Assembly: GCA_020721445.1 (NCBI GenBank)
Contig: DYMU01000005.1
Coordinates: 109,394-173,393 of the forward strand
DNA length: 64,000 nt
Source: Gemmobacter nectariphilus
Lineage (GTDB): Bacteria > Pseudomonadota > Alphaproteobacteria > Rhodobacterales > Rhodobacteraceae
Reading direction: 5' to 3'
The first letter of the stretch is position 1; each line of letters starts with the position of its first letter. Below the pieces are notes generated by a model that was not told the origin of the DNA, did no database searches, and saw only the letters and a list, made by a program, of their open reading frames with translations. Positions 8,858-18,087 of this stretch are shown here, piece by piece. The position numbers and the translations under genes are program-made.

Positions 8858-10615
8858 ATGGTGCGTTTGAAGTTTGGGCTTTGGATGATGGCGGCCCTGC
8901 TTTGGGCGGGGGTGGCCGCGGCCCAGCAACAGGCCTGGATCCAGGTCGAGGCGCAGCCCTCGCTGGCCGAAGCCGAAAACCGCGCCCGTGCCTATGCCGC
9001 GGCGTTTCCCGACGTGGTGGGCTACCGTCTGGGATCGCGCTGGTATGGCATCGCGCTTGGCCCCTATGCGCCGGACGATGCGGCCCGGCGGCTGGCCGAT
9101 CTGCGGCGCGAAAACCTGATCCCGGCCGACAGCTATCTGTCGGATGGCACCAATTTCCGCGAGCGGTTCTTTCCGGTCGGCACCCCGGCCCCCGCCCCGC
9201 AGCCTGTGACGCGCGCCCCTGTGGCGCCCGCGCCCGCCCCCGTGGCCGAGGCCCCGACAGAACCGTCGGCACCGGTGGTGGCCCCGGATGAAACCCCGGC
9301 GCAGGCCCGCCAGTCCGAGGCCGCGCTGACCCGCGCCGAACGCGAAGACCTGCAACGCGCCCTGCAATGGCAGGGCTTTTATGCCTCGGCCATCGACGGC
9401 GCCTTTGGGCCGGGCACCCGCAAATCCATGGCCGACTGGCAAGCCGCTATGGGGGCAGAGCCGACGGGCATCCTGACCGTGCGCCAGCGTGCCATGCTGG
9501 TGGCAAACTGGCAGGCCGATCTGGCCGCGTTCGGCTTTGAAACGGTGACCGAGGCCGCCTCGGGCATCGAGATCGACCTGCCGCTGGGTCTGGTGCAGTT
9601 CGACCATTACGAGCCGCCCTTCGTGCATTACACCCCCAAGGTGGCGGGCGGGATGCGGCTGATCCTGATCTCGCAGCCCGGCGACCGCGCAGCACTGTAT
9701 GGGCTGTATGATATCTTGCAAACCCTGACCATCATCCCGACCACGGGCGAGCGCAGCCGGGGCGAGCGGTCGTTTGAAATCAATGGTGTGTCCGCCACCA
9801 CGCAAAGCCATGCCTTTGCCGAAACCAAGGCTGGGCTGATCAAGGGCTATCTCCTGGTCTGGTCGCCGGGTCAGGCCGATCAGGCCGCCCGGGTGCTGGA
9901 CCGGATGAAGGCCAGCTTTCGCCCCATCGGCAACCGCGCGCTGGACCCCGGCATGGTGCCGATGACCGATGCCGCGCGGCGTGGCCTGCTGGCCGGGCTG
10001 GAACTGCGCCGCCCGCTGCGGTCCCGCTCGGGGTTCTATGTCGATCCGGTGGGCCATGTCGTCACCGCGGCCGAGGCGGTGGCCGGCTGCGGCCGCATCA
10101 CGCTGGACACGGTGACCGAGGCCACGGTGGCCTTCAGCGATGCCGCCAGCGGTCTGGCCCTCTTGACCCCCAACACCCCGCTGGCGCCGCCGGCGGTTGC
10201 CGGGTTCCAGATCGCGCCCGACCGGATCGGGGCCGAAGTGGCGGTGGCGGGCTATCCCTATGAAGACACCCTGCCCGCCCCGGTGATCACCTTTGGCGTG
10301 CTGGAAGATATCCAAGGCCTGAACGGCGAGGCCGGCCTCAAGCGCCTGGCCATCGGCACCCTGCCGGGCGATGCCGGCGGGCCGGTGCTGGATGGCACCG
10401 GCGCGGTGCTGGGCATGCTGCTGCCGCGCGCCGTGGGTGGCGCGCGGCTGTTGCCCGACGGGGTCGAATTTGCCACCGATGCCGCGACCATCGCGCAAAC
10501 CCTTGCCGCCCAGGGCATCACCGTCACCCTGGCCCCCGCCAGCGGCGGCCTTGCGCCGCAAGACCTGACGCGCAAGGCGATGGGAATGACGGTGCTGGTG
10601 TCGTGCTGGAACTAG
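8858..10615 (+). CDS. Secreted SPOR-like + peptidoglycan-binding + trypsin-fold (probable pseudoprotease) protein
   Basis: Signal peptide; SPOR-like QAWIQVEAQPSLAEAENRARAYA; PG-binding REDLQRALQWQGFYASAIDGAFGPGTRKSMADWQ; C-terminal serine-protease-like fold with GDAGGPVLD. Confidence 0.75.
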   Translation: MVRLKFGLWMMAALLWAGVAAAQQQAWIQVEAQPSLAEAENRARAYAAAFPDVVGYRLGSRWYGIALGPYAPDDAARRLADLRRENLIPADSYLSDGTNFRERFFPVGTPAPAPQPVTRAPVAPAPAPVAEAPTEPSAPVVAPDETPAQARQSEAALTRAEREDLQRALQWQGFYASAIDGAFGPGTRKSMADWQAAMGAEPTGILTVRQRAMLVANWQADLAAFGFETVTEAASGIEIDLPLGLVQFDHYEPPFVHYTPKVAGGMRLILISQPGDRAALYGLYDILQTLTIIPTTGERSRGERSFEINGVSATTQSHAFAETKAGLIKGYLLVWSPGQADQAARVLDRMKASFRPIGNRALDPGMVPMTDAARRGLLAGLELRRPLRSRSGFYVDPVGHVVTAAEAVAGCGRITLDTVTEATVAFSDAASGLALLTPNTPLAPPAVAGFQIAPDRIGAEVAVAGYPYEDTLPAPVITFGVLEDIQGLNGEAGLKRLAIGTLPGDAGGPVLDGTGAVLGMLLPRAVGGARLLPDGVEFATDAATIAQTLAAQGITVTLAPASGGLAPQDLTRKAMGMTVLVSCWN

Positions 10616-10729
10616 GCCTGCGTGGCACGGCCGCGGGGCATGATCTGGCGGCCCGAACCCGCGCGCCTGTGCCCTGACCTTTGCCACGCGCTTGGCCGGG
10701 GCGGGCGATGCGCCCGGGGCTGACCGGCA

Positions 10730-12178
10730 TCAGCCCCGCCAGAACCGCCCCATGAACAGCACATAGACCGACAACAACTCCAGCCGGCCCACCAGCATGC
10801 CGGCCATCATCAGCCATTTGGCGGGTTCGGGAAAGCCGTGCACCGCGCCGGTCGGCCCCACCTCGGGGCCGAACACCGGGCCGATGTTGGCGATTGATGT
10901 CCACGCGGCGGTGACGGCGGTCTTGGCCTCCAACCCGGTCAGTGACAGCGCCACGGCCAACAGGCCGAAGCTGAGGATGAACATGGTGAAGAACACGATC
11001 ACCGAGTCCAGCACATCCTGCCCGACGCTGCGCCCGTCATAGCGCAGCGGGTTGACCGAGCCCGGATTGTGCAGCCGCCGGATCTGCACCTTGATCGCCT
11101 CGAACAGGATCAGATAGCGAAACACCTTGACCGAACAGCCGGTCGAAGACGTGCAGCCGCCGATCAGCCCGACGATGATCAGGATTACAAAGGGAAACGG
11201 GCCCCATGTGGTCAGATCCACGCTAGCAAAGCCGGTGCCGGAAAAGGTGGACACGATATTGAACGTCGCTTCGCGGATCAGGCCGGGCAGCGGAATGTCG
11301 TGCGTGATCGCCTCATAGGCCACCACCCCGGCGATGGCATACAGGTTCCAGCGCAGATAAGCCCGCACCTGCGGGTCGTGCCACAGTGGCCGCAGCGAGC
11401 CTTGCGCCAGTTGCACAAAGCGGATGAAGGGAAGGCTGCCCAGCAGCATGAACACCGCCGCCGCATATTCCAACGGCCCGATGAACACGCCAAAGGATTT
11501 GTCGTAACTGGAAAAGCCCCCCGTCGAAACCGTGGTCAGCGCATGCACCACCGCGTCAAAGCCGGTCATCCCCAAGGCGAAAAACGTCACCGCGCAGGCG
11601 ACCGTCATCCAGACATAGACCTGAATCAGCGCCGATGAGATATCCATCGCCCGCGGCAAGACCTTGCCCAGCGTGTCAAACCCCTCGGACCGGAAGAACT
11701 GCATCCCGCCGACCTTCATCACCGGCAAGAACAGCATGGCGACGATCACGATCCCCAAGCCACCCAGCCATTGCAGGATGCCGCGCCACAGGTTCGCCCC
11801 CATCGGCAAGGCGTCGATGCCTTCTATGGTCGTGGTGCCGGTCGTGGTCATGCCCGACACGCTTTCCAGCAGCGCATCGGTCAGCGACAGGCCGGGTGCA
11901 CCCAGAATCAGCGGCAATGACCCGAAGGCCGGCAGTGCAATCCAGACCCCGGTGGTCAGCAAGAACACCTGCCGCAGGGTCATGGAACGGCCGGCGCCGT
12001 TTGCCGTTGCCAGCGCCACGGCACTGCCAGACACCAGACAGATCACCGAGGCGCCGAAGAACGCCCGCCAGTTGGCATCGCCGGCCGCCAGGTCCAGCAC
12101 CAGCGGAAACAGCATGAACAGCCCCATGGCAACCACCAGAAGGCCGATCACATACAACACGGGGCGCGGATCAATCAT
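10730..12178 (-). CDS. trkH: TrkH-family potassium uptake protein, paralogue 1
   Basis: TrkH pore-loop motifs TTTGTTTI, STGGFS, FSGTGFAS, SIANIGPVFG. Confidence 0.9.
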   Translation of the reverse strand: MIDPRPVLYVIGLLVVAMGLFMLFPLVLDLAAGDANWRAFFGASVICLVSGSAVALATANGAGRSMTLRQVFLLTTGVWIALPAFGSLPLILGAPGLSLTDALLESVSGMTTTGTTTIEGIDALPMGANLWRGILQWLGGLGIVIVAMLFLPVMKVGGMQFFRSEGFDTLGKVLPRAMDISSALIQVYVWMTVACAVTFFALGMTGFDAVVHALTTVSTGGFSSYDKSFGVFIGPLEYAAAVFMLLGSLPFIRFVQLAQGSLRPLWHDPQVRAYLRWNLYAIAGVVAYEAITHDIPLPGLIREATFNIVSTFSGTGFASVDLTTWGPFPFVILIIVGLIGGCTSSTGCSVKVFRYLILFEAIKVQIRRLHNPGSVNPLRYDGRSVGQDVLDSVIVFFTMFILSFGLLAVALSLTGLEAKTAVTAAWTSIANIGPVFGPEVGPTGAVHGFPEPAKWLMMAGMLVGRLELLSVYVLFMGRFWRG

Positions 12179-12251
12179 GCGGCACAATTGAGGCGTTGGC
12201 GGCGCATGTCAACGCGATGTGGCTGGGTTTGGGTGCGACTGTCGCGCAGTC

Positions 12252-13700
12252 CTAATGCCGCCAGAACGACGGCAGCACCAGCACCAGAACCGCAAGCAGC
12301 CCCAGCCGCCCCATCAGCATCGCAAGGATCATGATCCATTTCGCCGCATCCGGAAAGTCGCGGAAGGTGCCGGTTTCCGCCACCATCGGGCCATAGCCAT
12401 AGCCGATATTGCCGATCGAGGTCCAGATGCCGAACAGCGCCGAGATCATGTCGACGCCCACCAGTGTCATCGCCACCGACAGCATGCCAAGCGTCAGGAT
12501 GTAGCCCGTCACATACAGCATCAGGGCATTGATCGTCTCGTCCTCGACCCGGCGCCCGGCATAGCGCAGGGTCACCATGCGGTCGGGGTGCTGGATGCGG
12601 GCGACCTGCGCCGCCACCGCGCGCGCCGCGACCTGCACCCGAAACACCGACAGCGCGCCCGATGATGACCCCGAACAGCCACCGATCAGCCCGACGATGA
12701 ACGCAATGGCCATCGAGAACCCGCCCCAACCGCCGAAACTGCCGGAAAAGAACCCGGTTCCGGTGATCACGGACGACAGGTTGAACAGTGCCTCGCGAAA
12801 CGCAGGCTCCAAGGCCATGTCCGACGTGGCGACCCGCCATGCCGTGACCGCAAGCACCGCAATTGCCGTCCACAGAAACAACGCCCTGACCTGCAGATCG
12901 CCCGCAACGGCCATCGGCTTTCCCGCGGCCATCTGAGCGTAAAGGATATAGGGCAGACTGCCCAGCAGCATGAACAGCGCCCCGAAGTATTCGGCTGGCC
13001 CGGCGTATTTGCCAAAGGACGTGTCAGCCGGCGAAAAGCCCCCGGTCGCGATGGTGGCAGCGCCGTTCACGACAGCGTCGATCCCGGTCATCCCCACGGC
13101 CTGATAGACAAGGATGCAGGCCACCGTCAGCCCAAGATAGACCCCCAGCAGCGCCTTGGCGATGTCGGTGGCGCGCGGCAGCGCCTTGCCCAGGGTATCA
13201 AACCCTTCGGTGCGGAAAAACTGCATGCCACCCACCCGCATCACCGGCAGAAAGATCATCGCCACAAAGGCGATGCCCAGGCCACCGATCCAGTTCAGCG
13301 CACCGCGCCACAGGTTCATTCCCGGCGGCAAGGCATCCAGCCCGACGATCACCGTCGAGCCGGTGGTGGTGATGCCCGACACCGCCTCGAAATATGCATC
13401 GGTAAACGACAGGCCGGGTGCGCCCAGCAGGAATGGCAGACAGCCGAACAGCGGCAGCCCCGCCCAGACCATCACGGTCAGAACATAGGCCTGACGGGTG
13501 TTCAATTGGCGCAAATCTGCGTTTCCCGTAGCAATCCTGACGGCAAGACCCACTCCGCCCGTACTCAGGGCGGATTGCAGAAAGTCGATCCCGTTCGTCA
13601 GCCCCACCGAAAGGTCCAAGGTTGCCGGAACCAGCATTACTGCCGCCAGAAAGACCAGCAAGTTGCCGATCACATAGGCAATGGGCCGGAAATCGACCAT
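12252..13700 (-). CDS. trkH: TrkH-family potassium uptake protein, paralogue 2
   Basis: TTTGSTVI, ATGGFS, ITGTGFFS, SIGNIGYGYG; clearly homologous along its length to the adjacent trkH. Confidence 0.9.
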   Translation of the reverse strand: MVDFRPIAYVIGNLLVFLAAVMLVPATLDLSVGLTNGIDFLQSALSTGGVGLAVRIATGNADLRQLNTRQAYVLTVMVWAGLPLFGCLPFLLGAPGLSFTDAYFEAVSGITTTGSTVIVGLDALPPGMNLWRGALNWIGGLGIAFVAMIFLPVMRVGGMQFFRTEGFDTLGKALPRATDIAKALLGVYLGLTVACILVYQAVGMTGIDAVVNGAATIATGGFSPADTSFGKYAGPAEYFGALFMLLGSLPYILYAQMAAGKPMAVAGDLQVRALFLWTAIAVLAVTAWRVATSDMALEPAFREALFNLSSVITGTGFFSGSFGGWGGFSMAIAFIVGLIGGCSGSSSGALSVFRVQVAARAVAAQVARIQHPDRMVTLRYAGRRVEDETINALMLYVTGYILTLGMLSVAMTLVGVDMISALFGIWTSIGNIGYGYGPMVAETGTFRDFPDAAKWIMILAMLMGRLGLLAVLVLVLPSFWRH

Positions 13701-13759
13701 TATGGCGTTTGTTCTAGCCCTGCCCCCCGGTCACGTCAACACGGGGGGCAAAACGCAGA

Positions 13760-14845
13760 TCAACCGGCGTGGATCAGTGATGCAAACAGCCGCGGGTCAA
13801 GGCTGGTTTGCGCAAATGTCGGGCCTTCGGTCAGCAGGCTGACCGCGTCATGGCTGTGCAGGCTTTCCTGATGGCTGGCCAGCACCCTGAAATCGCCGAT
13901 TCGCGGGTCGCGCTGCAACACCGCACAGAACGACCGCGCGGCATCTTCAACAAAGATCGGGTTGGCGGCGTTCAATTCGGCAAAGGCCTGTTCATCCTCG
14001 CGTTTCACCATCACCTGCGTCTCGGTGACCACGCCTGCGCGGGCCATCTCGATCAGGTCTTCCAACGCCAGATCGCCGGTCAGCACCACCGACAGCCGCG
14101 CGACGGACCGTTGCGAATGTGGTGTGGCCAATTGCCCACGGGTCTGGCGGGCATGCTCCGACAGTTCCAGCGAACACGGGCAGGTGCTGGAATAGACATA
14201 GTCCAGATGCACGATGCGCTGCCGCACGCCCGCCTGTTCCACCAGCTCCAGCGCCACGTCGTAATACTGCCAGCCCGACAGGCCGGATCGCAACGACGCC
14301 ACCTTCATCGGGTAAGACAGCCGCATCTGAATGCGCGCATCAAAACTGCCAAGGTCGGTCTTGTAATCGTCCAGCGCCGCTTCGACTACGTCAAAGCTGA
14401 ACACACGCTCGGCATGGGCATAGAACGACCGCATGATCCGGCTCATGTTGATGCCCTTCTGGTCGGCCTCAAGGCTGACGGTGCCGGTCACGCTGGTTTC
14501 CAGCACCATCGCGGCACCATCGCGGGTAAGGTAACGGATCGGCAGGCGGAAATTGGAAATCCCCACATGCTGAATGCGCTGCCGCGCGCCGACGATCAGG
14601 CTGGCAGGGCCGTTTTGCAGATCGGGCAGACCGGCGCGATAGGCGTCATCGACCGTCAGCGCCTCGGGGTAAGTCCGGCTCAGCGCCGGATAGCCCTGCC
14701 CCGGCAGCAAATGCCCCACCGCACTGTCCAGCGTGGCAATCTCGTCATCCGAGCATTTCCCGGCCCATTGCCGCAGCAGGGCAAGGGCGGACTCGGCCTC
14801 GGCACGGCTGGGTTTGCGGTCAAACTCGGGGGTGTGAATATTCAT
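13760..14845 (-). CDS. folE2: GTP cyclohydrolase FolE2 (type IB)
   Basis: VGISNFRLPIRYL..., SSTCPCSLELSEHARQTRGQLATPHSQRS. Confidence 0.92.
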   Translation of the reverse strand: MNIHTPEFDRKPSRAEAESALALLRQWAGKCSDDEIATLDSAVGHLLPGQGYPALSRTYPEALTVDDAYRAGLPDLQNGPASLIVGARQRIQHVGISNFRLPIRYLTRDGAAMVLETSVTGTVSLEADQKGINMSRIMRSFYAHAERVFSFDVVEAALDDYKTDLGSFDARIQMRLSYPMKVASLRSGLSGWQYYDVALELVEQAGVRQRIVHLDYVYSSTCPCSLELSEHARQTRGQLATPHSQRSVARLSVVLTGDLALEDLIEMARAGVVTETQVMVKREDEQAFAELNAANPIFVEDAARSFCAVLQRDPRIGDFRVLASHQESLHSHDAVSLLTEGPTFAQTSLDPRLFASLIHAG

Positions 14846-14975
14846 GGGGCGTCCTTCCGGTTCGAGTGGGGCGCGCGGCCGTCCACCTTCAATGTCAGCA
14901 GGTTATACGGGGCGTGTCCCCGCATGGATCATATTTAGGCCCCGATTTTTCCCCAGCAAGGGCCACGCCCAGAAA

Positions 14976-16154
14976 TCAGCCGGCCAGCGCGCCCAGCAGG
15001 TCGGCGATCAGGTCACCCGGATCTTCCAGCCCCACCGACAGCCGGATCAGCCCCGGCGTGATGCCCAGCGCATCCTTCTGATCTTGCGGCAGGCGCTGGT
15101 GGGTGGTGGTGGCGGGATGGGTGGCAATGGTCCTGGCATCGCCCAGATTGTTGGAGATCTTGGCGATTTGCAGCGCGTTCAGGAACCGGAAGGCGGCCTC
15201 TTTGCCATCAGCGATGTCAAACGCCACCAAGGTGCCGCCCGACCCCATCTGCGCCATCGCCAGGCCGTGTTGCGGATGGCTTTCCAACCCCGGATAGATC
15301 ACCCGGCCCAGCGCGGGGTGCCCCTCCAGCGCCCGGGCGATTTGCAGCGCACCGTCAGCCATCGCCCGGCAGCGCAGGTCCAGCGTCGCCATGCCGTTCA
15401 GCATGATCCAGGCGGTGAATGGCGACATGCTGCCGCCGGTATGCTTCATGTAGGGTTCCAGCACCTTGCGGACAAAGCTTTGCGTGCCGCAAACCACGCC
15501 GCCCAAGGCCCGGCCCTGACCGTCGATATGCTTGGTGGTGGAATAGACGATGACATCGGCGCCCTGATCCACCGCGCGCGAAAAGATCGGCGTGGCAAAG
15601 ACGTTGTCGACGATGACCAGTGCACCCGCCGCATGGGCAATGTCCGATACCGCGCGGATATCGACCATCTCCAGCGTCGGGTTCGACATCGACTCGAAAA
15701 ACACCGCCTTGGTGCTTGGTGTGATGGCGGCGCGCCACTGGTCCAGATCGGCGCCATCGACAAAGGTCACACGCACGCCATAGCGCGTCAGCACCTCTTC
15801 AAGGACATAAAGGCAAGACCCGAACAACGCCCGCGCCGACACCACATGATCGCCCGCGCGCAAAAGACTGGTCAGCGCGCCATTGACCGCCGCCATGCCG
15901 CTGGCGGTGGCGAAGGCGTCTTCGGTGCCCTCAAGCCCGGCGATCCGCTCTTCGAACATCCGGGTGGTGGGGTTGCCATAGCGGGCATAGATGAACTCAT
16001 CTTCGCCGGGCTGGACAAAGCGCGCCTCGGCGGCCTCGGCCGTGGGGTAGACAAAGCCTTGCGTCAGAAAGATCGCCTCGGCCATCTCGCCATACTGGCT
16101 GCGGCGGCTGCCTTCATGCACCAGTCTGGTGCGGGTTTTCCAGTCTTTGGTCAT
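14976..16154 (-). CDS. metZ: O-succinylhomoserine sulfhydrylase
   Basis: MTKDWKTRTRLVHEGSRRSQYGEMAEAIFLTQGFVYPTAEAAEARF; PLP motif YSTTKHIDGQGR; SAM-II riboswitch upstream. Confidence 0.9.
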   Translation of the reverse strand: MTKDWKTRTRLVHEGSRRSQYGEMAEAIFLTQGFVYPTAEAAEARFVQPGEDEFIYARYGNPTTRMFEERIAGLEGTEDAFATASGMAAVNGALTSLLRAGDHVVSARALFGSCLYVLEEVLTRYGVRVTFVDGADLDQWRAAITPSTKAVFFESMSNPTLEMVDIRAVSDIAHAAGALVIVDNVFATPIFSRAVDQGADVIVYSTTKHIDGQGRALGGVVCGTQSFVRKVLEPYMKHTGGSMSPFTAWIMLNGMATLDLRCRAMADGALQIARALEGHPALGRVIYPGLESHPQHGLAMAQMGSGGTLVAFDIADGKEAAFRFLNALQIAKISNNLGDARTIATHPATTTHQRLPQDQKDALGITPGLIRLSVGLEDPGDLIADLLGALAG

Positions 16155-16179
16155 GGCAACACCCTTCCCGGGCAAAATG

Positions 16180-16213
16180 AAACCCCAAACGCCGATGCAG
16201 GCTTTTGGGGTTT
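16180..16213 (-). promoter_or_regulatory. Attenuator-like hairpin between SAM-II aptamer and metZ
   Basis: Perfect 10-bp inverted repeat AAACCCCAAA / TTTGGGGTTT (16180-16189 and 16204-16213), followed on the minus strand by CATTTT. Confidence 0.6.
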
Positions 16214-16221
16214 TCGCCCAA

Positions 16222-16280
16222 GACCCTTTTAGCGGCATGTTTAACGTGGCCCGCAATCCGGCAACAAAGCACCACGAAAT
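16222..16280 (-). ncRNA. SAM-II riboswitch
   Basis: Minus strand TTTCGTGGTGCTTTGTTGCCGGATTGCGGGCCACGTTAAACATGCCGCTAAAAGGGTC; matches the SAM-II pattern (P1 CGTGG/CCACG, GGATTGC, GTTAAA, GCTAAAA) immediately 5' of metZ. Confidence 0.9.
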
Positions 16281-16493
16281 CCGCTTACGCCTTTGCACGC
16301 AGGTGGTCAACCGGACGGGGCTGCGCCAAGGGGGGAGCCTTTGCGCCATGCCCCCCACCCCATCCCTCCCCACAAGGGGGAGGGTGCGCCCGGCTGCCAC
16401 GGGGTGCGCCAAAGACCCGGCCGACCATCGCCCCCGGATTTGCTGCTTGGCAAATACTCCCGCGCGGAGCGCACTTCACCCCGATGCCACGGG

Positions 16494-17108
16494 TCATGCC
16501 TGCGGCGTGTCGTCCTCGGCTTCGATCAAAAAGCGTTGCAGCGCGAAGATCTGCCACCACAGGAACGCCACCAGCGCCACGGGCATGGCGAATGTCTCCA
16601 GCTTGACCCAGGTCTCGGTCGACAGCGTGCGCCAGATCACCTCGTTGGCCACCGCCAGCGCCACGAACATCGCGGTCAACCGGCGGGTCAGGATCATCCA
16701 GCCCTCGGGCTGCATTGGCAAAAGCTCGCCCATCACCAGCCGCAACCAGCTTTGCCCGCGCAAGAGGCCGATGCCCAGCAAGGCTGCCAGAAAGCCGTAG
16801 ACGATGGTGGTCTTCATCTTGAAGAACCGCTCGTCGTTGAACCAGGCGGTCAGGCCGCCAAAGAAGATCACCATGAAGGCGGTGAAGATCTGCATCCGGC
16901 TGATGGTGCCCGACAGCGCCCACAAGGCCGCCATCGCCGCCAGAAGAATGGGAATGAACACCAGCGCCGCCACGATAAAGCCCGAATACTCGGTGCCAAG
17001 GATCGTGAAGGTCTGCTCCTTGATCTTCAGATAGATCACGAAGAACGCGATCGTCGGCCCCAGTTCCAGCGCCTGCTTCACCACGCCGTTGATCTTTCTT
17101 TCCGCCAT
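16494..17108 (-). CDS. yciB: Inner membrane-spanning protein YciB / septation protein A family
   Basis: KQALELGPTIAFFVIYLK..., LTAWFNDERFFKMKTTIVYGF. Confidence 0.9.
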   Translation of the reverse strand: MAERKINGVVKQALELGPTIAFFVIYLKIKEQTFTILGTEYSGFIVAALVFIPILLAAMAALWALSGTISRMQIFTAFMVIFFGGLTAWFNDERFFKMKTTIVYGFLAALLGIGLLRGQSWLRLVMGELLPMQPEGWMILTRRLTAMFVALAVANEVIWRTLSTETWVKLETFAMPVALVAFLWWQIFALQRFLIEAEDDTPQA

Positions 17109-17112
17109 CGCC

Positions 17113-18012
17113 CTACCCTGCCATTTCCATCATCACCGCGCCCAGCGCGATCAGCGCCATCAACCCTACCTGCACTCGGCCCACCTTTTCGCCCAGCACC
17201 AGCCAGCCGATCAGGGCGGCAAACACGGTCGAGGTTTCGCGCAACACCGCCGCCTCGCCGACCTTGTCCAACCGGGTGGCCATCATGATCGACCCGAAAC
17301 TGAAATAGGCGACAAACGCCCCCAGCACACCCCGTTTGACCAGCGGCACCACATCAGAGGCCACCAGACGCGACCAGCGACGCCATGTCACGAGCGGAAT
17401 GAAAATGCCATCCAGCATGAAAAACCACGCAAGGAACGTGAACGGGTCGGCGGTGGCGCGGATGCCCCAGGCATCATAGGTGGTATAGGCGGCGACAAAG
17501 GCCCCCGTCGCGGTGGCAAAGGCCAGTGCGGGCACCATCCGGTCGCGGTTCAGGGTGATATGGGTCAGGTTCCACGCCGCCAACCCCAAAATGCCCGCGA
17601 CCAGAACCGCCAGACCCAGCCACTGGCCGGGGGCATAGACCTCGCCAAACACCACGCCCGCCGCGAGCACGGTGAATAGGGGCCCGGTGCCGCGCACCAC
17701 CGGATAGACCACGGTATAGGCCCCGCGGGTATAGGTCATCGCCTGCAACACCTTGTAGGCGGAATGGATCACGAAGGCCCCGGCAAAGATCGCCCACATC
17801 CACGCCTCAGGCCAGGGCACCACGAACAGCGCAAACGGGGCCGCGATGAGGCCATAGCTTGCGTCGATGGCCGCGCGCGACAGCCACGGATCATGCCGCC
17901 CCTTTTGCAGCGCGCCAAACAGCGCGTGCAAAAACGCCGCCATCAGCGCCAGCGCCAGCGCAAGATCGGCGCCTTGCGCCGTACCTTCAAGCGAGACCAG
18001 CCACGCACTCAT
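17113..18012 (-). CDS. EamA/DMT-family transporter
   Basis: Multi-TM protein ending VLGEKVGRVQVGLMALIALGAVMMEMAG. Confidence 0.8.
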   Translation of the reverse strand: MSAWLVSLEGTAQGADLALALALMAAFLHALFGALQKGRHDPWLSRAAIDASYGLIAAPFALFVVPWPEAWMWAIFAGAFVIHSAYKVLQAMTYTRGAYTVVYPVVRGTGPLFTVLAAGVVFGEVYAPGQWLGLAVLVAGILGLAAWNLTHITLNRDRMVPALAFATATGAFVAAYTTYDAWGIRATADPFTFLAWFFMLDGIFIPLVTWRRWSRLVASDVVPLVKRGVLGAFVAYFSFGSIMMATRLDKVGEAAVLRETSTVFAALIGWLVLGEKVGRVQVGLMALIALGAVMMEMAG

Positions 18013-18087
18013 CGGCCGTGCGTCCGATGGCACGCGCCGGGGGCCTTGCCCCCGGACCCCCAGGGTATTTCAGCCAAGAAGATGCGA

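Noticed and set aside
8543-10687. 714-aa minus-strand ORF opposite the SPOR/PG-binding/protease-like gene
   Set aside because: Low-complexity His/Arg/Gly/Gln-rich translation typical of antisense frames in high-GC DNA; the plus-strand ORF has signal peptide and recognisable domains.
14846-14975. Possible Zur or other operator upstream of folE2
   Set aside because: FolE2 can be zinc-regulated, but no convincing palindromic Zur-like box was found; only a GC hairpin (CGGGG-ACA-CGCCCCG) near 14918-14935.
14844-16232. 462-aa plus-strand ORF opposite metZ
   Set aside because: Shadow ORF; metZ has conserved motifs and an upstream riboswitch on the minus strand.
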